Part shown: positions 16,403-23,545 of the stretch, piece after piece
Position numbering within the stretch: position 1 is the stretch's first letter
Layout of the letters: each line of letters begins with the position of its first letter
NCBI RefSeq assembly: GCF_023701745.1
Contig: NZ_JAJOZB010000001.1
Coordinates: 7,177,001 to 7,241,000, forward strand
DNA length: 64,000 nt
DNA from: Streptomyces sp. RKAG293
GTDB taxonomy: Bacteria > Actinomycetota > Actinomycetes > Streptomycetales > Streptomycetaceae
Direction of reading: 5' to 3'
The notes under the pieces: model-generated
The model's input: only the letters and a program-made list of their open reading frames with translations
The model's database searches: none
What the model was told of the DNA's origin: nothing
Program-made: the position numbers and the translations under genes

Positions 16403-17542
16403 TCAAGCGGCGGCTGTGGCACGGTGGCGCTCCCTGCGTAGGACGGCGGCCACCTGGGCGGCGTAGGTGTCCTGCTCCTCGGCGCCGCTGCCGGGCAGGC
16501 CCGTCAGACGGGGCAGCAGGTCGCCGAAGGCGTTGACCTCGCCGACGGCGAAGCGCCGCCAGCCGGTGCCGGGCAGTACGTCGACCCCGACGCAGAGCGT
16601 TCCGGGGAAGCAGGCCGCGGCCTGTTCGGCGATGCCCGTCACCCTCTCCCAGCCGAGTCCGGCCGCTTCGGTGGCGGCGCGCGCCGCATCGAGGTCCCCA
16701 CGGGCGCCGCCGAGATGGAGATTGGTCATCGGGGAGCGGCTGGTGCGCACCACCGCGTGGGTCGCCCTGCCGTCCACGACGACGACCCGCAGATCGGCGG
16801 CCCTGCCGTACTGCGCCGCCTTGGGCAGCCAGCGCTCCACCTGCAGCCCGTCCCCGGCCAGCGCGTCCACCAGCGCGGCGACCTCGCGCTCGTCCTCGTA
16901 GCGCCGAACGCGCAGCGAGTTGAAGAGCCGTCCGTCGGTGGTCCGCTCCACCGACGTCGTCGCCCGGAGCCGGCCGGGCCCGCCGAACTCCAGGGCGATC
17001 ACGCCCGACGCGGACGAGCCATGCGCGGGCTTGACGAACGCGCGCGGCATGCGCGCCGCGCGCAACTGCTCCCTGAGGTCGTCCCAGCCGCGCACGGGCG
17101 CGGTGAGCGCGGGCGGTACGGCGACGCCGGCCGCCAGCAGCCGGGCGTGGCAGCGCCGTTTGTCGAACAGCACGGCGACGTCCTGCGGATCGTCGAGCAG
17201 CGTGGCGCCCGCCTCCACCGCGGCCCGCGCCACTTCCCGTACGGCGCCGGTGAACCGCCGGTACCAGACGGCACTGCCCTCGACACGGGTCGGATCGCCG
17301 CCGCCGCGCAGCGCCCGGTCGACCTCCGGGTCCTCGCCGGGGGAGTCCACCCGCACGATCTCGCCCGGCGTGAACCCGTACGCCCCGCGCAGCACATCGC
17401 GCCAGGCCACGAGCCGGGGCGCGGGGAGTCCGGCGGCTCGCACGGCGTCGGCGAACATCGTCACCCGGCGGTTGCCGGGATTGCCGACGACGGCGAAGCG
17501 GACGTCGGAGCGGACGGTGGAGCTACTCGGAGACGGCGACAT
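16403..17542 (-). CDS. STM4014-family protein (ATP-grasp-like)
   Basis: A 379-residue protein of the STM4014 family. It has an N-terminal Rossmann-like part (VRFAVVGNPGNRRVTMFADA) and a central/C-terminal ATP-grasp-like region (FDKRRCHARLLAAGVAVP, AFVKPAHGSSASGVIAL, then a VGVDVLPG strand). This suggests an ATP-dependent ligase joining a carboxylate to an amine or thiol. Together with two radical SAM enzymes that would fit a small-molecule or peptide maturation pathway, but no product is known. It begins inside the 3' end of the upstream leucine-rich-repeat gene. Confidence 0.8.
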   Translation of the reverse strand: MSPSPSSSTVRSDVRFAVVGNPGNRRVTMFADAVRAAGLPAPRLVAWRDVLRGAYGFTPGEIVRVDSPGEDPEVDRALRGGGDPTRVEGSAVWYRRFTGAVREVARAAVEAGATLLDDPQDVAVLFDKRRCHARLLAAGVAVPPALTAPVRGWDDLREQLRAARMPRAFVKPAHGSSASGVIALEFGGPGRLRATTSVERTTDGRLFNSLRVRRYEDEREVAALVDALAGDGLQVERWLPKAAQYGRAADLRVVVVDGRATHAVVRTSRSPMTNLHLGGARGDLDAARAATEAAGLGWERVTGIAEQAAACFPGTLCVGVDVLPGTGWRRFAVGEVNAFGDLLPRLTGLPGSGAEEQDTYAAQVAAVLRRERHRATAAA

Positions 17543-18473
17543 AGCGCCACTCCTCGTCCTCGTCCTCATCCTCCGCGCTCTCCTGTTCGGAGAGGTCCAC
17601 CGTCACCCCGGCGGCGCCCAGTTCACTGCTGACGCGCTCCATGACCGCGTCGCTCAGGTAGTGGTGACTCAGGTCGAGACGGGTCAGATGGGTGAGCGGC
17701 TGCCCGCCGAGCAGGGCGGCGGCGCCTTCGTCGCTGAGCACACCCATCGAGAGACCGAGCGAGGTGAGCTGGGCGACGACCGGGGCGGCGGCCACGGCCG
17801 CGGCGATCTCGTCCTGCAGTTCGCTGTTCTGCAGCCCGAGATGGCGCAGGGCCGGGAAGCGGCCGCCGGCCAGCACCGGGGCGAGGTCGGCGACCGTGGA
17901 GTCCCCGCCGTACTCCTCGACGCCCAGCCACAATTCCAGGTGCTCCAGGGCGGGAAGCTCACTCGCGGCCACGGCACACACGACGCTCCCCGGCAGCCCG
18001 CCGGACTCGAACCGCAGCACGCGCAGCGCGGTGTGCCGCACCGGCGACAGGACCAGGGCGTCGTCCCCGGTGTTGCCGCCGCGCACTCCCAGTTCCTCCA
18101 GGAGCGGGAAGGCCTCCACCACGGGGGTGATGTCGGCCATCCGCAGCCAGGAGATCTCGCAGGACTCGCCCTCCACATCGGCGAGGAACAGCGCGCGCAG
18201 GCCGGGCAGCCGGGCCGCGTCGGAGGTGATCAGCTCCACCACCGGGCCCAGGCTCGTGTAGTCGCCGTCCCACCAGGAGCCGATCACCAGGGCGGTGACC
18301 CGCTCGGTGTCCACCGTGTCCAGGAAGCCGCGCCACAGTTCGGGGAACGCGGTGTCGGCGCCGTAACCGCATTCCAGCCCCCAGGCGACGCTGTCCGCGG
18401 CCGGCAGGCCGTCCACGGGGCCGGCCGGATGCGTCAGGGCGTGAACCGGCAGGCCGGCGAAGGTGTCCCTCAT
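17523..18473 (-). CDS. STM4015-family leucine-rich repeat protein (copy A)
   Basis: A 316-residue STM4015-family protein with C-terminal leucine-rich repeats (for example LTHLTRLDLSHHYLSDAVM and LRHLGLQNSELQ) and an acidic C-terminus (ESAEDEDEDEEW). LRR proteins usually act as binding scaffolds. The ATG overlaps the stop of the upstream paralogue (ATGA); a longer frame reading further upstream is antiphase sequence of that paralogue. It is a tandem duplicate of copy B. Confidence 0.82.
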   Translation of the reverse strand: MRDTFAGLPVHALTHPAGPVDGLPAADSVAWGLECGYGADTAFPELWRGFLDTVDTERVTALVIGSWWDGDYTSLGPVVELITSDAARLPGLRALFLADVEGESCEISWLRMADITPVVEAFPLLEELGVRGGNTGDDALVLSPVRHTALRVLRFESGGLPGSVVCAVAASELPALEHLELWLGVEEYGGDSTVADLAPVLAGGRFPALRHLGLQNSELQDEIAAAVAAAPVVAQLTSLGLSMGVLSDEGAAALLGGQPLTHLTRLDLSHHYLSDAVMERVSSELGAAGVTVDLSEQESAEDEDEDEEWRYVAVSE

Positions 18474-19426
18474 TCCGCCACCGCCGTGAAGCGGTGCACG
18501 ACACCGTCGTTGTTCCAGCTGCGGCCCGGTTCCGACAGGTCGACCTCGACGCCGGCGGGCACCAGCGTGTCGCGCAGCCGCGCGGCGATCGGGTCGCTGA
18601 GGAAGTGGTGGTGCAGGTCGAGCCACTGCAGATGGGTGAGGGGCTGGCCCTCCAGCAGCGCGGTCGCACCCTCGTCGGTGAGGACGCCCAGGGACAGGTC
18701 GAGGGAGCTGAGCCGGGCCACCACCGGGGCGGCGGCGACCGCGGCGGCGATCTCGTCCTGGATCTCACTGTTGCGCAGCCCCAGATGGTGCAGCGCGGGG
18801 AAGCCGCCGCCGGCCAGTATCGGGGCGAGATCGGCGACGGTGGCGGTGCCGCTGTACTCCTCGACGCCGAGCCACAGTTCCAGGTATTCCAGCGCGGGCA
18901 GCTCGCTCGCCGCGATACCGCGGACGACCTCGGCGGGCAGGCCGCCGGCCTCGAACGTCAGGGTGCGCAGGTGCTCGTGCCGCACCGCCGGGAACAGCAG
19001 ACCGGTGCCGCCACGGGCGCCGAACTCCCGCAACTCCGGATAGGCCGCCAGGACGGGAGTGACGTCGGACTGCTCGATCCAGGAGATCTCGGCCTGCTCC
19101 TGCTCCAGGTCACCGATGAACACGGCCTCCAGCGCGGTCAGCTGGTCCTTGGCGTCGACGAGGTCCTCGACGATCCCGGTGGAGTCCTCCTCGTAGGCCT
19201 CGCCCCACTGGCCGATGATGATCGCCCGCACCCGGGAGGGATCCACCGTGTCCAGGAACCGGTCCCAGACGTCCCCGAACTCCTCGTCCGAGTCGTCGTC
19301 GTAGGGATCCGCGGCGAGCCGCCAGGCGACGGTCTCCGGCGCGGGCAGCTCGTCCTTGCTGTCGGGCCCGGGGAAGTCGAAGGCAGGAAGGCCGTGCAAC
19401 TCCTGCAGATGCTCTACGGCTGACAT
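18470..19426 (-). CDS. STM4015-family leucine-rich repeat protein (copy B)
   Basis: A 318-residue paralogue of copy A, first gene of the operon. Long stretches align almost residue for residue (for example AAPVVARLSSLDLSLGVL against AAPVVAQLTSLGLSMGVL). N-terminal acidic run DPYDDDSDEEFGDVW. The start MSAVEHLQELHGLPAF follows an AGGAG ribosome binding site; an in-frame ATG 21 codons upstream was rejected. Tandem STM4015 duplication probably permits recognition of two partners. Confidence 0.82.
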   Translation of the reverse strand: MSAVEHLQELHGLPAFDFPGPDSKDELPAPETVAWRLAADPYDDDSDEEFGDVWDRFLDTVDPSRVRAIIIGQWGEAYEEDSTGIVEDLVDAKDQLTALEAVFIGDLEQEQAEISWIEQSDVTPVLAAYPELREFGARGGTGLLFPAVRHEHLRTLTFEAGGLPAEVVRGIAASELPALEYLELWLGVEEYSGTATVADLAPILAGGGFPALHHLGLRNSEIQDEIAAAVAAAPVVARLSSLDLSLGVLTDEGATALLEGQPLTHLQWLDLHHHFLSDPIAARLRDTLVPAGVEVDLSEPGRSWNNDGVVHRFTAVAE

Positions 19427-19495
19427 GACGCGGGTCTCCTGACACGGGCGGGACGGGTCTGACGACTGATCTGGGAAGAGTTCTACCAAGCCGCA

Positions 19496-19524
19496 CTGAC
19501 AACGCGGACGGCGGGCGTTGTCAG
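19496..19524. promoter_or_regulatory. 10-bp inverted repeat upstream of the STM401x operon
   Basis: CTGACAACGC, nine-base spacer, GCGTTGTCAG: a perfect 10-bp inverted repeat in the 161-bp divergent gap between the STM4015 operon (minus) and the small plus-strand gene. It suits a dimeric regulator controlling both directions. No regulator is encoded beside it. Confidence 0.45.
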
Positions 19525-19587
19525 ACCGGCCACGTAGCTTCGGGACATCGGCCGCCGCAGGGTGCGGACGGCGGAGGGGAGCGTGCT

Positions 19588-19914
19588 GTGTACCGGCAGG
19601 GGGACGTGTTGATCATGCCGTTGGAGGCGGGGGAACCGCCGCGCGGAGTCGAGGCGTTGGCGCGCCAGCCACGGGACGGAAAGGGGCGGCTGGTGCTCGC
19701 GCTCGGCGAGGTGACCGGGCACGCGCACGCGGTCGTCGGGCCCGGCACCCTGCTCCGCGAGCCCGGGCCGTTCGGCGACGCGTTCCTCCATCTCCCGGAC
19801 GGCGGGCGGGTGGTGCACGAGGAGCACGCGGCGATACCGCTGCCCAAGGGCTGGTTCCGGGTGGTGCGGCAGCGCGAGTACGTGCCCGGCGCCGTACGCG
19901 TCGTGGCGGACTGA
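19588..19914 (+). CDS. Small conserved protein, DUF6745-gene neighbour
   Basis: A 108-residue protein starting at GTG behind GGAGGGGA. The start MYRQGDVLIMPLEAGEPP and the LALGEVTGHAHAV segment followed by a final basic strand (WFRVVRQREYVPGAVRVVAD) look like a compact beta-rich domain. I recall relatives next to DUF6745 genes in actinobacteria but know no function. It diverges from the STM4011-4015 operon and precedes the DUF6745 gene by 72 bp, so the two are probably one unit. Confidence 0.7.
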   Translation: MYRQGDVLIMPLEAGEPPRGVEALARQPRDGKGRLVLALGEVTGHAHAVVGPGTLLREPGPFGDAFLHLPDGGRVVHEEHAAIPLPKGWFRVVRQREYVPGAVRVVAD

Positions 19915-19986
19915 CGGTGCGCGGCGGTGCCGCGCGACCGGCGGGGGAGTGCAAGTGACCGAGGACGAGGGGCGGGGACGGACGGA

Positions 19987-21009
19987 ATGACGACGGCACT
20001 GGAGACGGCGGCGCGCTGGCGGGCGATCGCGGCGGAGACCGGGGCGGCGGACCGCGCCGCGGCGGAGGCGGGGATACAGCTCGCGTACTGGCAGGCCGGA
20101 CTCCCGGCACCGGAGCGCGTCGTGTGGACCGGCTCGCCGCTGGAGGCCGCCGCGACCGCGATGCGGCTGGTGGCGGAGGACGGTACGGGACGCTGCGTGC
20201 GGGACGCGGTGCGGACGCGCCCGTGGGCGGCGGAGCGGCAGCGCCGGCACGCGGCGCTCGGCCCCGCGGGCTGGGCCGAGCGGTGGGCGCTGACCGGCGG
20301 CCAGCTGTGGGACTCGACGGCTTCGCTCGCCGACCGGATCCGCACCGGTGTGGTGGAGGCGCTCAGCGAGGAGCCGGCCGGCGCGGCCGCCGTCCGCCTG
20401 GTGCTGCTGGACGCGGTGCTCGGCCAGCAGGACGCGGCGTGGCTGGCCGCCTTCGACGAGGAGGCCGGGACGCTCGAAGGCGTCTCGGCGGTGGCCCGCG
20501 CCGCCGGCTGGTGGTGGCCGTACGAGCGGGTCGTGGTGATAGCGGAGCGGCCGGTGGAACTGCACCGGGACGAGGCGGGCCGGCTGGACCGGGGCGACGG
20601 GCCCGCGCTCGCCTTCCCCGACGGCTTCGCCCTGCACGCCTGGCGCGGTATGCCGGTGCCGGCCGCATTCCTCGCCGGCCTCGCGGACCTCACCCCGGCC
20701 CGGATACGGACCGAGGAGAACGCCGAGCTGCGCCGCGTGATGCTGGAGTACTACGGCTACGACCGCTATCTCGCGGAGTCCGGTGCCAGGCCGGTGGCCC
20801 GGGACGAGACCGGGATCCTGTGGCGGATCGAGCTGGACGACGACGAGGCGGTGGTGATGGTCGAGGTGGTCAACTCCACCCCGGAGCCGGACGGCACGCA
20901 CCGGACGTACTGGCTGCGGGTCCCGCCGCGGACCAGGACCGCCCGGGAGGGCGTCGCCTGGACCTTCGGGCTGGACGCGGACGGCTATCTGCCCGAGCGG
21001 CAGACCTGA
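19987..21009 (+). CDS. DUF6745-family protein
   Basis: A 340-residue protein. The C-terminal half (VVMVEVVNSTPEPDGTHRTY, then WLRVPP, TAREGVAWTFGL) is the DUF6745 signature as I recall it from Streptomyces proteins that often accompany leucine-rich-repeat genes. The N-terminal half is Ala-rich and helical. The function is unknown. I placed the start at MTTALETAARW. It forms the plus-strand arm diverging from the STM4015 genes. Confidence 0.72.
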   Translation: MTTALETAARWRAIAAETGAADRAAAEAGIQLAYWQAGLPAPERVVWTGSPLEAAATAMRLVAEDGTGRCVRDAVRTRPWAAERQRRHAALGPAGWAERWALTGGQLWDSTASLADRIRTGVVEALSEEPAGAAAVRLVLLDAVLGQQDAAWLAAFDEEAGTLEGVSAVARAAGWWWPYERVVVIAERPVELHRDEAGRLDRGDGPALAFPDGFALHAWRGMPVPAAFLAGLADLTPARIRTEENAELRRVMLEYYGYDRYLAESGARPVARDETGILWRIELDDDEAVVMVEVVNSTPEPDGTHRTYWLRVPPRTRTAREGVAWTFGLDADGYLPERQT

Positions 21010-21035
21010 GGGGGCTGAGGAGCGGCCGGGGGTGA

Positions 21036-21072
21036 TTTGCCTCTCGGGCAAAAGATTTGCCCGAGAGGCAAG
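21036..21072. promoter_or_regulatory. Nested palindromic operator upstream of XRE-cupin gene
   Basis: Two sites of the form TTTGCC-N5-GGCAAA sit side by side: TTTGCCTCTCGGGCAAA and TTTGCCCGAGAGGCAAG, separated by AGA. The two sites are also reverse complements of each other, giving a perfect 16-bp inverted repeat with a 3-nt centre. The element ends 22 bp before the regulator start, which strongly suggests autoregulation by two cooperating dimers. Confidence 0.75.
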
Positions 21073-21093
21073 GCATGCTGTTCCATCAAAGGC

Positions 21094-21720
21094 ATGGACA
21101 CCGACATCGCGTCCGCGGAGACGCTGCTCCTCGCCCCCCGGCTGAAGGAACAGCGCCGTCGTACCGGCCTCACCCTGGAGGCCGCCGCCCGGCGGCTCGA
21201 GCTCTCCGCCGCGCATCTGTCGCGGATGGAATCCGGGCTCCGGCAGCCGTCGCTTCCCGTACTGCTCGGGCTGGCCCGGCTGTACGGCACGACCGTCTCG
21301 GACCTGCTGGGGGAGACGACCGCAGAACCGTTCCCCATCGTACGCGGCGACAGCATGGCACCGGTGCCCGCCGGAGGCTGGACCTACTGGCGGGCCGGCG
21401 GCACCGGCCGGGCCATGCAGGCGCTGCGGGTCCATGTACCGCCCGAGGCGCAGGACCGGCTGGTCCGCGTGCACCCCGGTGAGGAGTGGCTCTACGTCAC
21501 CGCCGGCCGGCTGCGGCTCTCCCTCGGGGAGAACACCCACCTGCTGGACGCCGGCGACGCGGCGCACTTCGACTCGCTGGTGCCGCACCGCCTCGCCGCC
21601 GCCTCCCCCGAAGGGGTCGACCTGCTCTTCCTGCACACCCTCATGCAGAGCGAGGCGGCCGGCCTGTGCATCACCCCGCAGGACACGCAGGACCCGAAGA
21701 GAGCGGACGCCCCGAAATGA
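21094..21720 (+). CDS. XRE-family regulator with cupin sensor domain
   Basis: A 208-residue protein. The N-terminal helix-turn-helix (about residues 12-65; RLKEQRRRTGLTLEAAARRL, then LSAAHLSRMESGLRQPS) is followed by a C-terminal cupin (about 110-195; VHPGEEWLYVTAGRLRLSLG, HLLDAGDAAHFDSLVPHRL). Cupin-XRE proteins sense small ligands and usually repress their own operon. Start chosen at MDTDIASAET because the longer frame runs through the operator palindrome. Its stop overlaps the next start (ATGA). Confidence 0.9.
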   Translation: MDTDIASAETLLLAPRLKEQRRRTGLTLEAAARRLELSAAHLSRMESGLRQPSLPVLLGLARLYGTTVSDLLGETTAEPFPIVRGDSMAPVPAGGWTYWRAGGTGRAMQALRVHVPPEAQDRLVRVHPGEEWLYVTAGRLRLSLGENTHLLDAGDAAHFDSLVPHRLAAASPEGVDLLFLHTLMQSEAAGLCITPQDTQDPKRADAPK

Positions 21721-21980
21721 ACGACACCGCCCCCACCGAAACCACCCCCAGCGGCACCGGCACCACCCCGGTCCGCGCCGCAGCCGCCGACACCGCCACC
21801 AACACCGCCACCGGCCGCCCGCGCCACGAACCGCTCGCCCCGGAGCTGCGTACCAGCGAGGGCAGCGAGCGGCGCAAGGAACGGGCCGTGGTCCTGCGCG
21901 TCCTCGTCTACGTGGTCGTCGCGCACCTGCTGGCCGGGTTCATCTGGCTGCTGTTCGTACTCGGCGCGCACGGCAACTGA
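21717..21980 (+). CDS. Small single-pass membrane protein (DUF6126-like)
   Basis: An 87-residue protein: a Thr/Ala/Pro-rich N-terminal ~55 residues, a basic ERRKERAVVLR segment, then one hydrophobic helix (VLVYVVVAHLLAGFIWLLFV) and a short tail. It resembles the DUF6126 proteins that often follow XRE-cupin regulators in Streptomyces. Translationally coupled to the regulator by ATGA. It may be a membrane partner of the regulator, or its only target; the function is unknown. Confidence 0.75.
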   Translation: MNDTAPTETTPSGTGTTPVRAAAADTATNTATGRPRHEPLAPELRTSEGSERRKERAVVLRVLVYVVVAHLLAGFIWLLFVLGAHGN

Positions 21981-21992
21981 GCCGCACCGTCA

Positions 21993-23027
21993 TCAGCCGC
22001 GCTTGGCTCCCGACTCCGTGAGCGTGACGCCGCTGAACTCGGTGATGAAACCGGCGCCGAGGGCCCGGGACGGCGTCTGCGACCCGTGCGGCAGACCGGC
22101 CAGCCGGGGCATGATCCGCAGCACCGACTCGACGGTCAGCTCGTAGCTGTTCGGCATCGTCACCGTCGCCTGGGCGCTGCGCCCCTCCGGGTCGCTCGCC
22201 CGCGCCCAGGCCTCGGAACGCGTTCCGGCCAGCGCTTTCGCACTGGGTCCGCGCACCAGAGCGCCGACGGCGGCGTGCGCCAGGACCCGCGCCGGGCGCA
22301 GCCGCATCACCTTGCTGAAGGCGGCGGCGCCGGGCGGCAGCGGCATGTAGGTGGTGATGTTGGGGATGTCCGTCGAGTGGAAGGCGGTACTGACGTCACC
22401 CCAGGGGATGGAGGTGACCATCCGCGGCCCGGAGGGGAACGCCGCCCTGGTACGGCGCCAGCCCATCGGCACCGCGCTGATCGTGCCGTCGATCCGGGCC
22501 CGCCCGCCGTCGGGCAGCCCCTCGATCGCGGTCCTGGCGGTGCCGGGACTCGCGGTCCCGCCGACCAGGATCGCCAGGTCGAGGCGGTTCGCGGTGGGCA
22601 GGGCCGCGGCGACGGTGGCGGCCAGGCAGTCGGTCGGCACGACGTCGAAGCCCGCGCCCGGCAGCAGGACGACCTGGGCGGCGCGGGCCCGCCCGTCAAG
22701 GGCGTGCAGCTGCTCGAAGACATCGATCTCGCCGGTGATGTCCAGATAGTGCGTCCCGGTCTCGATGCAGGCGAGCGCCATCGGCAGCGCCGTAGCCGAG
22801 AACGGGCCCGCGCAGTGGGCGACCGACTCGACGCCCTCCAGTGCGCGCCGGAGGGCGACCGGGTCGGAAAGGCCGAAAATGCGGTGTTCGAGGCCGAGTT
22901 CCGCCGCGAGCGGCGCTACCTTGGCGATGCTGCGGCCGGCCAGTACCACCCGTTCACCACGGGCCGCGGCCCGCCGGGCGATCAGGCGTCCGGTATATCC
23001 GGTGGCGCCGTACAGCATCCAGGTCAT
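21993..23027 (-). CDS. Saccharopine dehydrogenase-like NAD(P)-binding oxidoreductase
   Basis: A 344-residue Rossmann-fold protein with N-terminal MTWMLYGATGYTGRLIARRA and the dinucleotide loop GxTGYTG, then RVVLAGRS and a VAHCAGPFSATAL strand. This matches the saccharopine dehydrogenase NADP-binding/trans-acting enoyl reductase family. True saccharopine metabolism is unlikely; family members act on polyketide or lipid substrates or are uncharacterised. It converges on the DUF6126-like gene with a 12-bp gap and diverges from the DUF5302 gene. Confidence 0.82.
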   Translation of the reverse strand: MTWMLYGATGYTGRLIARRAAARGERVVLAGRSIAKVAPLAAELGLEHRIFGLSDPVALRRALEGVESVAHCAGPFSATALPMALACIETGTHYLDITGEIDVFEQLHALDGRARAAQVVLLPGAGFDVVPTDCLAATVAAALPTANRLDLAILVGGTASPGTARTAIEGLPDGGRARIDGTISAVPMGWRRTRAAFPSGPRMVTSIPWGDVSTAFHSTDIPNITTYMPLPPGAAAFSKVMRLRPARVLAHAAVGALVRGPSAKALAGTRSEAWARASDPEGRSAQATVTMPNSYELTVESVLRIMPRLAGLPHGSQTPSRALGAGFITEFSGVTLTESGAKRG

Positions 23028-23141
23028 GGAACACGTCCTTCCTGAGAGCGGTCCGGCGTCGCGCCGCCGGTATTGCAGTGTGTCGTACGCGGCCGGGCAT
23101 GCGAGGCTTGGGCCGTAACCGAACGAAACCAGGAGGCCCCC

Positions 23142-23390
23142 ATGACTGCCGAGGCATCAGACCAAGAGGCGACCGAGGCGACCGAGGTGCCCGACACTGC
23201 GGACGCGTCCGCCGCGGCCGAGCCGGCCGAGGACGAGGTCAAGCGCAAGTTCCGTGAAGCCCTGGAGCGCAAGCGCGGAGGCAACAAGAGCGCCGCTGCC
23301 GCCGGCGGCGGGCCGGACAGCTCGAAGATCCACGGTGCCCACGGGCGAGCCGGCGGACAGCGCGAGTTCCGCCGCAAGAGCGGCGGCTGA
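23142..23390 (+). CDS. DUF5302 small protein
   Basis: An 82-residue highly charged protein with the conserved core DEVKRKFREALERKR and tail SSKIHGAHG followed by REFRRKSGG, diagnostic of DUF5302 in actinobacteria. Probably largely disordered apart from one helix. No function is known. AGGAGG ribosome binding site 5 bp upstream; a strong hairpin terminator follows the stop. Confidence 0.88.
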   Translation: MTAEASDQEATEATEVPDTADASAAAEPAEDEVKRKFREALERKRGGNKSAAAAGGGPDSSKIHGAHGRAGGQREFRRKSGG

Positions 23391-23418
23391 TCCGTACGAC
23401 CCGCACCCTTCCTTGCCC

Positions 23419-23464
23419 ACGGCCGTGGGGCGGGCTCGTTTTCCCGAGCCCGCCCCACGGCCGT
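23419..23464. terminator. Rho-independent-like hairpin, 20-bp perfect stem
   Basis: A perfect 20-bp inverted repeat (left arm beginning ACGGCCGTGGGG, right arm ending CCCCACGGCCGT) closes on a TTTTCC loop. There is no U-tract, as is common for Streptomyces hairpin terminators. It ends the DUF5302 transcript and, being symmetrical, can act in both directions ahead of the M3 peptidase gene. Confidence 0.85.
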
Positions 23465-23545
23465 CGGGGATCTGCCTGACAGGGGTGTCCGGACGATCCC
23501 CCTCGTCCTCCGGTGGAAGCAGGGCGGCGGCGTAGGGTCGGACGG

